DNA from: Clostridia bacterium
GTDB taxonomy: Bacteria > Bacillota > Clostridia > Christensenellales > CAG-1252
Direction: 5' to 3'
Assembly (NCBI GenBank): GCA_009928745.1
Contig: SACC01000003.1
Location: forward strand, 1-18,967
Length of the DNA stretch: 18,967 nucleotides
Shown: positions 8,301 through 16,073 of the stretch, one piece after another
Numbering within the stretch: the stretch's first letter is position 1
Layout of the letters: the number at the start of each line of letters is the position of its first letter
Program-made: the position numbers and the translations under genes
The notes under the pieces: model-generated
What the model was told of the DNA's origin: nothing
The model's database searches: none
What the model saw: the letters and a program-made list of their open reading frames with translations, nothing else

Positions 8301-11300
8301 TCGGTTAGATAGCTGGCTCTGACATAATTGCCGCCTTCGTTCTTTATAAACGGACATACCGCCAAATCACTCAATACAAAATATCTTCCGTCTTTATCTT
8401 TAACATATACTGCCGTCAAGCTAGCTAGATCAAAGTATTGCCCTTCATAATTCCTAACGTATTTACCCTCTAATGACGCTACAAGTAAATAGTTGCCATC
8501 CTCGTCAAGAATATATTCTCCTTCGCCTGAGGCTACCTGCACAAACTCGTCTGCTTCGTTTTTGGTGTAATTGCCTTGCGCTAAGGCAATGTTTATATAA
8601 TTTCCATCTATATCCCTTATATAATTGCCTACTGCTTCGGATACTTTAATAAAGCTGCCGCTTTCATCCTTATAGTAAACCGCTACCAAATCATTAATGT
8701 TAACGTATACATTATTTTCTGTAAGCATATAAGTATCGTTAATATCTATATAGTTACCATAAACAGTATCCAGTACATATTTACCCTGCACTTCGTTAAT
8801 CAATACAAAGGTATCGTTTTCGTCAAGAATATATCTTCCTTGTATTGTTTCCTTATACAAATAATCGTTGTCATAATCCTTGATATGCGTGCCGTTAATA
8901 TATTTATAGTCCTCTCCGTCCTTATAATAGTTGCCTTTAATTGACGTTACCGAAATATAATTACCGGCCGAGTCCTTAATATAATTACCCTCTTCGTATA
9001 GCATAATATAGTTGCCTAAGGCATCTCGTATATACTTACCCTGACCGTCGGATACCGAAACAAAATTCTTTTCAAAGGTCTGATACATTTTTTCACCGAC
9101 AATAACATAAACAAGCTGATTAATATGCATGACTTTTAGCACGTTTTTGTAAGAATTGACGGTGTCGTCTTCTCCGACAAAGCCCTTGTACTGAATAGTA
9201 AAGGTCGGATAATCGCTATTATCCCCGTCATATACCTTGGAAGAATATCCTCTTACTTCGGTTACTGTGTAATTTTCTCCGTCAAATTCCTGCATAACAA
9301 AGACCATGTCAAGTTCTGCCTTAACTATTTCGTAATAAAAATAAGCCTTTGGCACGGCGTTGTAGTTTGTACTGGCAATTACAGAGATAGAAAATACGTA
9401 TTTGCCGGTATCTTGACACATATTTACCGAGGTATCTATATCCTTAGGCAAAATATTGTTTTTATTTTGGCCTATAAACCCGCCTTCCAAAACTATTTTT
9501 ATTCCGTCTTCTCCAATAGCTTCAACCTCGGTATCAATAGGATTAGTTCCCGCCATTCTGATTACGTTAGGTTGTTGTTTTTCCCCCGAATATACACTAT
9601 AGTCGCTGTAAGTTTGATTTTCTGCATTATAAAAGCCATATACAATAATCCAGCTTTCGGCTTTCTTCACTACAAAAGAGATTGACGGACTTGTGTCGTC
9701 AAATATATAATTAGAAGGAGCTGTTCCGCCGATAGGTTTGATAAAATAGTGATCGCCGGCAACAGGATTATCTCCTACGTCTGACCAATCAATGGTTGGA
9801 GGAATAATTTGACCTAAAATGTCAAGGTCATCGCCCTCATCACCTATCCAACCACTGTAGCGATAAATTACGTGCTCCTCAACCATTGCGTTATCCTGCC
9901 CATAAATTTTGTATGGTCCATAACCTTCTTCAAAGTCAATATAAACTGTTAGCTTAGCCGGTACAACTATTAGCTCATAAATGAATTCCAAGCTGGTGTA
10001 ATTTGCATTATAATTGCTGCTGCCCTCGCTGTTAATGAAGAATTTTATTTGATAGGACCCTACATTTAAGAGCTTACGCCTATTTAATATATTATTATAG
10101 GATATACTGCTTATTTTGTTAGGTATACTGCTTGCGTCATTGTGGTTGTACTCAGGCGCGCCGAAAACATATATATTGTTATTGTAGGAATACAAAATAC
10201 CTTCAATTGCCGAGGTAACAGGTATTTCTCCTGCCGAACAATCCATTCCGCCGGCAAATAGCAAGTAGTTGAATACTGCCTCGCTACCGTTGTATACAAG
10301 CTCATAAGCGGCATCATAACTAATAGAAGGGGTTATGGAATTTACTCCTTCAGAGGTAGTTATGATAAAATCAAGTTTAGTAGACTTGGTTATCTCCAAA
10401 CTTATGCTAAACTCACATGTATATATCTTCCCGCCTTCACCATCGGAAAAATACGTATTTGTGGAATTTGTAATAATTGCTGTTACTGTCAAAGTGTATT
10501 CACCGCTGTTACTTAAATCCCATAGCGGAACATCGTTACCGAGACCGTCTTTTATTATATTATTGTAGCTATCCTTCAAATAAAGAGGATTACCCAAAGC
10601 ATCTAACGCTTGGTATACAGTCAAGCCTCCTGCCTTTACCGCGTATGAAATAAATACATAACCCCAACTATATTGGGCGACAGCAGTCGTACCTGTAAAG
10701 TATTGATTGAAACTGCCCAAATCATAATATTCTCCGTCATATTCCTTTGCCTCGGAAATATTTTCAGCAATTAAAACAACCTCCTGCTCAAGAATGGTAA
10801 AAATAATCTGAAGTCGTTCGTCGCTCATTTTATAGTTCACTTCATCGTCAGATCTGGGTTTTGCATATACTTTTATTATATAAATACCAACTTCCACAAT
10901 GCTGGTATCTGTTTCGTCCTCTACTTCGTCGTATATTTCCTCGCCGTCAATAACCCTGCCTATTTTATACATTGCAAGATCGCCCGTTCCTCCGATAATG
11001 GTATAATTAGGGTGCATTTCATAACCCGTATATGCTTTTTCTTGAACGGGGTCAGCCTGAATAGACAGCTCTTTCCGTAAAACATATAAGGTAGTGGGAT
11101 AGTAGTTGAAGGTGTAGTTGTGTTTACATGCTCCGCTTACCTCTATTGCAGAAGTAAATATGCCTGCATTTGTTGTACCCGGATTAACGCTTACCGAAGC
11201 TAAAGTATCTACGCTTGCGTCGCTGCCAAAATAATCACCGGAAATCAACCCTTGATACAATACAAAATTACCTTCCACTATTTCGCCGTTTTCATTATAG

Positions 11301-14300
11301 ATATAAACTACGTTGCCGTTTTCTTCCACTATATTTCCGCTTTCGGAATCAATCATATATCTGTATTGGTCAATATCGGTAATATATTTGGGATTGTTAA
11401 TGTCATAAACAACCTCGCTTTCTCCATAAACTCTAACTGCTTTGGTCAGATATACGTTCACTATCTTGGCGTGAACAGTAAGCTCAAACTCCATAGAAAC
11501 AGGAAGATAGTTGGTTGTTGCCGGCAAAGAAATTATCAAGGTATAAACTCCCGACAAAGTTAGATTTACGACGCCTGGATGGGATAAATTGAAAATTGAA
11601 TGGTCGTGCTCGGGGTCCGTACAACTGAATGTAAAGTCAATAACGCTGATAAGCTCGCTTGGCTCTTCGGTTATTTCCAAATATTCTTTGTGGTTATTGT
11701 ATTTTACTTTTCCCGTTTGTATTATTCTGTCTATATTGGATGTTCCGGTATATTCCATATAGTTATTTGCGTTTTCTCCCTCAACAATAATTACATCGGC
11801 ATCGGGAGTAAGCTTTTCAATGAAAAGATAGCCATATTGAGGATTGGCTGGATTAAATACATAGTTTGGCGCAATATTTAATCCGTCGCTAAATTCCAAA
11901 CGATATAAGTCGCTTTCCGATGTGCTGGCATTAGTAGTTTTGTTAATTTCTACATTTTTTACGGTATCGTACCAGCTAAACAATCCCGAAGTATTTAATA
12001 CTATTTCACTATGCTCGTCTGAGCTCATATCGGTCATAAAGCTTCTTAGCGCAGTGTTTGTTTCGTCCCAACGGAAACCTTCACCCTGCATAAACCCGCT
12101 TATTTCCACAAGTACGTAATTATCAATGCCGAATGCGCTAAGCTCGTCTTCATAGCAATAGCCGTTTAGTCCGTTATATGCCTCATCAACAGAACTTCCG
12201 TAATAATAATACAAATCCTTAGGAAGGACAACTCCTGAGAATTTGGCTGTACCTGCCGTAGCAACTCTTACTACTACAAACAGCGCTTGATTATACTTTC
12301 TGCTATAATTAGTTCTTACAAACTTAATCTGTAAGGGTAGCGGATTAATCTTTCCTTTAGTTATATCAGATACACCGCTGTTATTAGTATAATTTATGGT
12401 ATTTATATTATAGCTAAGTATCAAATTATCCAAATCCTGATCTTCAAACCCAGGTCTTGCCTTGAGAAAATAGTTGATACTTAAAGGTATATTGTTACCG
12501 ACGCCGGCGCTGTTGTATTGCGCATTATACCCAAGCTCCACCATTACTGCGTCTGATGCAATAATATTGCTCGGAGAAGCCGAGAAAGCGGTAAGGTTCT
12601 TATTGCCGTCATAGTTCTTTTCCACAACACATTCGTTTACGGTAATAAGTATTTCCCTTCTTAGAATACGCAAGTTAAGTAATGCGTCTGTATATAGCGT
12701 AATCGTAGCTTCGCTTGAGCCGAATTCTTTCGGGATGCTGAAGCTGTAGTCGGAATTTTGCATTACTTGTACATTATTGCCTGTAGAAAAATAAGCGTAA
12801 ATGTCAAAATAAATATAATAATCGTTCGCCGCGTAAAGACGTCCGGAATAAGCGTAATAATCCTGCCCATTAATATCTGTAAAAACTTTGATATGTTGAG
12901 TATCCTCAGGCAATAATTTTCTTCCTACCTTGGGTATTATATACACTGTGTTTTTTGCCGCATCGGTTTTCATCTTGGTACTGTCTGCAAGGACAGATAA
13001 CTGCCAGCTGGGCAGATTGTTAACATTCAATAAACCGTTAAGCTGATTAATTACGGTATTTGTTGCTTTTATGCTGTTATAATAAACTCCGCCTGTGTAT
13101 CTTTGATAAGAAAATTCGCTGGGAAACAAATAGTCACCGTAATCAAATGACCCGCTGAATTCCATAGAGTCAAAATAAATACCGACTCCGGGCGGCACAA
13201 TGCGGAAAGTAAATCCTGTTAAGGGATATCTAATATATCCGTTAGTATCTACCTCCGAAGTATATGGCGTAAATTCTTCTGACACAATTCTGCCCGGCAT
13301 ACCTACATAATTATTGAGTACATTCATAATAGTAACAGGGTTGCCAAACTGCGTATCGCTTGGTGATAGATTAATAACGCTAATATACATCGTTACATTT
13401 CTTATTCCTATATTCGCTGAACTAAAAAATGAGTTAGCAAAACTAAAAAGCATTCCCCCCGATAGAATAGACTCGAGAACGGCATAATCCTGGTCAAGAC
13501 CGCCGATTGATGACCAAACAGTATCGCTTAAATTCTGGTTTTGGAAGAGCGAAGCCGCTGAAGTGTCTTGATCATACTCTTTGGTAAATCTGAGCGTAAC
13601 GCCTATATTTTGCACAAGATCGACATTAAGCTTCTTTTTTTCTATATTAAACTCTTGACAATATTCATTTCCTGTCCCGCTAAGAACGATAGTCAATGGC
13701 TTATAGCCAATGTCAAAAATATAACTAGGGGTTATTCTTAAATAATACTTACCGGCCTTGTTGATTGGTTCATTTGAGGGGATCTTGGTCAAAATCAGTT
13801 CGTCATTATTTTCTCCGCCATAAATACCGGTATTCCACTCCACAGTTAAAAGACTTGAAAGTCCTATTAATGTGGTGTTGGGATAAGACCCTTGCAAATT
13901 AGTTGTTTGCTCGGTAATGTTGCCTATGCCTGTATTTATAAAGGGCTTGAAAAACTTTACGTCGCCGTTGGATATATTATAGCTGCCTATTTTTGAAGAA
14001 TAAGTAAAGAAATTGTTTCCGGAGGGCAAAGTTTGGCTATGCAGCTTTACTAAATTACGTAAATCTTCCGCACTGCCATAACTTCTGTTTTCGGCAGGTA
14101 TATTCAAATTATTTGTTAAACCTATTAAACTGCTTTGTGCGGAATCTAATTCCAGATTGGCTGTGACCAATATATCAATTGGCGAAGAAAACACTACAGA
14201 AGTTTCTGTCAAATAAGGCGCAGAACCATCGCCGGTTAAAGGCACTTGAGGGGATTCAACGTTTTTTAAGGCGTAATGCGCTTCGCACATTGTACCGACG

Positions 14301-14878
14301 TAACAGCCCAAGGTCATCCCAGTAATTTTATAAACGCCTGCTTCCAGCAAATCCGAAGCATTGCCGTTATAATCTTCACCGTGCCACTTTTTACCGGTAA
14401 CTTGGAAAGATATCAAGTAAGCGTATATGGAATTTGCCGCTCCTTGGCTTGGCGTTACGTTTACCTTAAAGGGTTGGTTCTGTATATCGGAAACTATTTC
14501 ACCATTGGAATCTTCATATCTAGCATTATAAGAAAAATCTATATTTATGCTTAAATCCGTCAATATTGCTTGATACCATTTTGTCCCGCCTTCGGAATAG
14601 GGTATTTTGTAATACTTTTTAATATCCATGGAACCGGTATCCTCGTTATAAAAAGATTCCTGAATATATTTGCTGGACATCTGGTTAAATTTTAGTTCCG
14701 TATCTGGAACAGAATAGCCTATATATAGTGGCGGCAATGGTTCATCAGCTGCTTTGGCTTCGTTTGAACTTAAACCTATGTTTTGGCCGCAAAATACAAT
14801 AATCGACGCCAAGCATAGCAGTATGCCAAAAGCAACGACAAACTTAAAAACGTCTACCTTATTTTGTTTTATTTTCAT
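5387..14878 (-). CDS. Giant (3163 aa) MBG/YDG multi-domain surface protein with C-terminal membrane anchor
   Basis: The ATG at 14878 follows a GGGGAGG site (14885-14891) at six bases spacing. Residues 1-43 form a signal peptide: basic start, hydrophobic 13-30, cleavage after EAKA. I count about fifteen MBG/YDG-like Ig modules by their K-x-Y-D-G or related core: near residues 435 (KEYDQ), 756 (KNYDG), 861, 1041, 1150 (RVYGE), 1283, 1380 (KEYDG), 1528, 1657, 1763, 1883 (KVYDG), 2513 (KTYDG), 2640, 2728, 2811 and 2913. The module starting near 1883 is interrupted by an 18-residue repeat array (1941-2422). The last ~180 residues hold a module shared with the next gene, a transmembrane helix (about 3139-3159) and the basic end VRKRA. 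No LPXTG motif or catalytic domain is evident. The domain type and anchoring fit an adhesin or envelope-spanning stalk. This is inference from architecture. The reading frame is intact, with no frameshift seen. Confidence 0.92.
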   Translation of the reverse strand: MKIKQNKVDVFKFVVAFGILLCLASIIVFCGQNIGLSSNEAKAADEPLPPLYIGYSVPDTELKFNQMSSKYIQESFYNEDTGSMDIKKYYKIPYSEGGTKWYQAILTDLSINIDFSYNARYEDSNGEIVSDIQNQPFKVNVTPSQGAANSIYAYLISFQVTGKKWHGEDYNGNASDLLEAGVYKITGMTLGCYVGTMCEAHYALKNVESPQVPLTGDGSAPYLTETSVVFSSPIDILVTANLELDSAQSSLIGLTNNLNIPAENRSYGSAEDLRNLVKLHSQTLPSGNNFFTYSSKIGSYNISNGDVKFFKPFINTGIGNITEQTTNLQGSYPNTTLIGLSSLLTVEWNTGIYGGENNDELILTKIPSNEPINKAGKYYLRITPSYIFDIGYKPLTIVLSGTGNEYCQEFNIEKKKLNVDLVQNIGVTLRFTKEYDQDTSAASLFQNQNLSDTVWSSIGGLDQDYAVLESILSGGMLFSFANSFFSSANIGIRNVTMYISVINLSPSDTQFGNPVTIMNVLNNYVGMPGRIVSEEFTPYTSEVDTNGYIRYPLTGFTFRIVPPGVGIYFDSMEFSGSFDYGDYLFPSEFSYQRYTGGVYYNSIKATNTVINQLNGLLNVNNLPSWQLSVLADSTKMKTDAAKNTVYIIPKVGRKLLPEDTQHIKVFTDINGQDYYAYSGRLYAANDYYIYFDIYAYFSTGNNVQVMQNSDYSFSIPKEFGSSEATITLYTDALLNLRILRREILITVNECVVEKNYDGNKNLTAFSASPSNIIASDAVMVELGYNAQYNSAGVGNNIPLSINYFLKARPGFEDQDLDNLILSYNINTINYTNNSGVSDITKGKINPLPLQIKFVRTNYSRKYNQALFVVVRVATAGTAKFSGVVLPKDLYYYYGSSVDEAYNGLNGYCYEDELSAFGIDNYVLVEISGFMQGEGFRWDETNTALRSFMTDMSSDEHSEIVLNTSGLFSWYDTVKNVEINKTTNASTSESDLYRLEFSDGLNIAPNYVFNPANPQYGYLFIEKLTPDADVIIVEGENANNYMEYTGTSNIDRIIQTGKVKYNNHKEYLEITEEPSELISVIDFTFSCTDPEHDHSIFNLSHPGVVNLTLSGVYTLIISLPATTNYLPVSMEFELTVHAKIVNVYLTKAVRVYGESEVVYDINNPKYITDIDQYRYMIDSESGNIVEENGNVVYIYNENGEIVEGNFVLYQGLISGDYFGSDASVDTLASVSVNPGTTNAGIFTSAIEVSGACKHNYTFNYYPTTLYVLRKELSIQADPVQEKAYTGYEMHPNYTIIGGTGDLAMYKIGRVIDGEEIYDEVEDETDTSIVEVGIYIIKVYAKPRSDDEVNYKMSDERLQIIFTILEQEVVLIAENISEAKEYDGEYYDLGSFNQYFTGTTAVAQYSWGYVFISYAVKAGGLTVYQALDALGNPLYLKDSYNNIIKDGLGNDVPLWDLSNSGEYTLTVTAIITNSTNTYFSDGEGGKIYTCEFSISLEITKSTKLDFIITTSEGVNSITPSISYDAAYELVYNGSEAVFNYLLFAGGMDCSAGEIPVTSAIEGILYSYNNNIYVFGAPEYNHNDASSIPNKISSISYNNILNRRKLLNVGSYQIKFFINSEGSSNYNANYTSLEFIYELIVVPAKLTVYIDFEEGYGPYKIYGQDNAMVEEHVIYRYSGWIGDEGDDLDILGQIIPPTIDWSDVGDNPVAGDHYFIKPIGGTAPSNYIFDDTSPSISFVVKKAESWIIVYGFYNAENQTYSDYSVYSGEKQQPNVIRMAGTNPIDTEVEAIGEDGIKIVLEGGFIGQNKNNILPKDIDTSVNMCQDTGKYVFSISVIASTNYNAVPKAYFYYEIVKAELDMVFVMQEFDGENYTVTEVRGYSSKVYDGDNSDYPTFTIQYKGFVGEDDTVNSYKNVLKVMHINQLVYVIVGEKMYQTFEKNFVSVSDGQGKYIRDALGNYIMLYEEGNYIKDSAGNYISVTSIKGNYYKDGEDYKYINGTHIKDYDNDYLYKETIQGRYILDENDTFVLINEVQGKYVLDTVYGNYIDINDTYMLTENNVYVNINDLVAVYYKDESGSFIKVSEAVGNYIRDIDGNYINIALAQGNYTKNEADEFVQVASGEGEYILDEDGNYLLVASLEGKYVRNYEGQYFDLASLTAVYVKDKDGRYFVLSDLAVCPFIKNEGGNYVRASYLTDLSDKTILFARDVDGHYIDCANIIGTHILSEDNEYIKVRTYQGNLLTFFAPYVQDENGDFQNFADLSPNYIKDVDGNYYAVADVELQYIRNSVGDYLKVSENLGENIKDENGAQYIVTENDAKYFCDENGLFLTREELRGVYFKEFGGGYIKLYGDYIRLENFDYVKVEQAVANYVKDSNGNFIKIKDESGNVLNGVFGNYIINAAGEYAAVGEGLGTHILDENGKFVRVNANYNLNYDGIEKLGLVNPVYEIFDESGAILPVNVNIYNIRMAKASAYGYSKNYNINVQYDQVNEQIFYPELEITKRPIDVTYSNTMVTKTYDGYTRIPDGAVTNSNYLFKKVMVEGVEIENSGLIEGDIVNLRYNSSLSSFIRKDVFDIDGSPTQNYVKLYGYNIDNSNYVLQASEILTDDNGMYIRLLANITPASANIRFIDENGKNITNRLELVYDAESHAVNAVVQGVKLDDSSYETISYSIKYFCANSNYDSFDPPMNAETYIVTLTINELNYVSTQKIVDLVIHKATVDIVFGGDIIGTYGSIVRGLSAEARGVGGYSQILQVLYYDNNGKNIPDITAADAGAYEAIATHQESTNFRLSSETESFTVKRRDMSLYYGLRASYSYSGNPVSPDVYFMYNGIKQIPKLMFEFKSGNSFVPYNYGESAVSSNYPKDAGTYRVKAINDLQNFNIVDNYWTEFNINPINLIVGVADTTVLSNSGFGFSYVFEGAISGESASVIFTKEPSFRYYSASDNSLLAERPTNAGLYRVEAYGAESNNYILSYRFGMLAINNSKLFVGDNTETGRIVVDGSFAADITLLTREINNANYSTYITSFDVFKLSNPDYSAYNIAKIFYLSLSDGSVKSADNGELFIKLYVPELFNTTAVANAKENSKINLADDEKYSIAHINSQGEIEILEAYRDGDYLCFYSSSLEVFCILTTDTISSGKNDDWILYVSISIGVVLVAVALIMVRKRA
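7613..9058 (-). repeat. Coding array of about 25 degenerate 18-residue (54-bp) repeats
   Basis: Residues 1941-2422 of the giant protein read as tandem units of 18 residues with consensus G-x-Y-[IV]-[KR]-D-x-x-G-N-[YF]-[IV]-x-[VI]-x4. Clear examples are GNYIRDIDGNYINIALAQ, GEYILDEDGNYLLVASLE and PNYIKDVDGNYYAVADVE. A few units are shortened or lengthened by several residues. Each unit holds two Y-[IV] strands around an acidic D-x-x-G-N turn, so a beta-hairpin repeat is likely. The copies are strongly diverged at the DNA level, so this is an old array rather than a recent slippage product. I do not recognise it as a named repeat family; WG/KWG repeats and choline-binding repeats were considered and do not match. 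Confidence 0.85.
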
Positions 14879-14911
14879 TGCAAGCCTCCCCGATAACAGT
14901 TCTTCTACTAT

Positions 14912-14940
14912 ATTATATTATAATATAGCTTTATAGTCAA
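14912..14940 (-). promoter_or_regulatory. Near-consensus sigma-A promoter for the giant surface-protein operon
   Basis: On the minus strand TTGACT (14940-14935), a 17-base spacer and TATAAT (14917-14912) form a nearly perfect vegetative promoter. Transcription should start near 14905, giving a leader of under 30 bases that contains the GGGGAGG ribosome-binding site. This promoter should drive both the 3163-residue gene and the overlapping 385-residue gene. Confidence 0.85.
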
Positions 14941-14971
14941 CAAGCAAATAAATTTTACAAATAAAAATATA

Positions 14972-15004
14972 TATAAATACGCGCGTAAACCGCCCGTATT
15001 TATA
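14972..15004. repeat. 10-bp perfect inverted repeat upstream of the giant-protein promoter
   Basis: TATAAATACG (14972-14981) and CGTATTTATA (14995-15004) are perfect inverted copies around a 13-base, GC-rich centre. The element lies 32 bases upstream of the -35 box and 10 bases beyond the terminator U-tract. It could be a regulator-binding site for the surface operon. Because T-rich sequence follows it on the minus strand, it could also be a second weak terminator. The rest of the 14879-15040 gap holds only the terminator, the promoter and AT-rich spacer. Confidence 0.5.
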
Positions 15005-15013
15005 CGCAACAAC

Positions 15014-15033
15014 AAAAAAGGGCTTATCGCCCT
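15014..15033 (-). terminator. Rho-independent terminator after the typA/DUF624-like unit
   Basis: Read on the minus strand, a 5-bp stem AGGGC/GCCCT with a GATAA loop (15033-15019) runs directly into a run of six T residues (15019-15014). It begins eight bases after the stop codon of the 336-residue membrane protein. The other strand also has a T-run after the stem, so it could act in both directions, but no plus-strand gene needs it. The stem is short. Confidence 0.75.
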
Positions 15034-15040
15034 AATTTTT

Positions 15041-16051
15041 TTATTTTTTCTTTTTGCTTTTCGGACGGGCTTTTGAAAACCTTGCCTGATAAACCGGCAC
15101 TATTATTTTCTCGGAATAATACTGGAGAAGATTGCTAAGTATTAGGCTATAAACAACTCCCCCGTAAACAATCAAAAGCGCAACCAATATTACGTTAATG
15201 AAGCCGTCTGTTAATGCAACAATCACAAAAGGCGCCGCAAGAAAAGCTACAACAAACAGCGTCTGTAAAAACATCTGAAGCATCAAAAGTAAAGAGTTTT
15301 TTACCTTCTGCATAAAGGGAATATCGTAAGATACTATCATGGGCAACATATAGACGGTAAACATTAGGAACAAAAGAGTAGCAATGGATACAAATATTAT
15401 TAAAATCCACTCTCCCGCGCCCGCCAAGCCTTGCCAAAGTCTACCCAAAAAGTAGACGTAAGCGTTGCCCGCGCCTGCAAGGAAAATACCCATAAGCGCG
15501 CCCATAATAAGCATTTGCCACCAGTATTTTTTTATTCCCTTAAAAAACTCCACCATCACCCGTGGAACCTGATTGCCATAGTTATCTTTTTTGCATACAA
15601 AGGAATCATTCCAAATAAATTTCATAGCTACAGGCATAATTCCCGCAAGTCCTATACTTACAAACAGCATAGCCACTCCCGAAGCAAGGAACATAAGACT
15701 GTAAATATTCAGCATATCAAGTTTTGCCTGCAGAACAGAAGCTGTTGACGACAAGCCAAAACCGATTCCTGACATAAAATAAGGAGGCGTAGTAATGCTT
15801 CCCAGCATATAAGAAAGCTTTTCCGCTCCAAAAACAGCCATAACAATAAATACCGCCAAAAGTGGCAATAAGGTAACCACAAAAGCTATATTGGCAAACA
15901 TAAGTAATCCGTTGCGCCTCTTAAAGACATAACCGAAATAGCGGAATCTACCGGTTTGAATGGGCTCGGAAACCGCTCCGTCTGTTCTGCTTTCGGGAGC
16001 AAAGGTAAGGTATTTCAGCAGCCCTACTTTTTTGTTTTCTTCTTTTGCCAT
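15041..16051 (-). CDS. Six-helix membrane protein resembling DUF624/YesL
   Basis: A 336-residue polytopic membrane protein. Hydrophobic segments lie at about 49-74, 117-143, 177-199, 215-240, 252-281 and 284-308. The N-terminal ~45 residues and the Lys-rich C-terminus (RPKSKKKK) are cytoplasmic by the positive-inside rule. Two spots resemble the DUF624/YesL pattern: VEFFKGIKKYWWQ (168-180), just before helix 3, and DIPFMQKVKNSLLL (243-256), just before helix 5. YesL proteins of Bacillus are often near sugar-uptake genes, but their activity is poorly defined and no such genes are next to this one. It is longer than a typical DUF624 protein because of an extended segment between helices 1 and 2. 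Translation starts at the ATG at 16051 behind a perfect AGGAGG. It follows typA by 22 bases and is probably cotranscribed with it. The family assignment is tentative; membrane location is near certain. Confidence 0.85.
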   Translation of the reverse strand: MAKEENKKVGLLKYLTFAPESRTDGAVSEPIQTGRFRYFGYVFKRRNGLLMFANIAFVVTLLPLLAVFIVMAVFGAEKLSYMLGSITTPPYFMSGIGFGLSSTASVLQAKLDMLNIYSLMFLASGVAMLFVSIGLAGIMPVAMKFIWNDSFVCKKDNYGNQVPRVMVEFFKGIKKYWWQMLIMGALMGIFLAGAGNAYVYFLGRLWQGLAGAGEWILIIFVSIATLLFLMFTVYMLPMIVSYDIPFMQKVKNSLLLMLQMFLQTLFVVAFLAAPFVIVALTDGFINVILVALLIVYGGVVYSLILSNLLQYYSEKIIVPVYQARFSKARPKSKKKK

Positions 16052-16061
16052 CTTTTTGATA

Positions 16062-16067
16062 CCTCCT
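16062..16067 (-). promoter_or_regulatory. Perfect AGGAGG ribosome-binding site for the DUF624-like gene
   Basis: AGGAGG lies in the short gap after typA, ten bases before the ATG at 16051. It fixes that ATG as the start and predicts independent, efficient initiation within the cotranscript. Confidence 0.8.
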
Positions 16068-16073
16068 AAATCA

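Noticed and set aside
7613..9058. Repeat array as a CRISPR or tandem DNA satellite
   Set aside because: The period is seen in the protein. At the DNA level the units are diverged, not identical repeats with spacers, and the frame is open throughout.
5387..14878. Sortase (LPXTG) anchoring of the giant protein
   Set aside because: No LPXTG-like motif is found before the C-terminal hydrophobic helix. The ending is a plain transmembrane helix with a basic tail.
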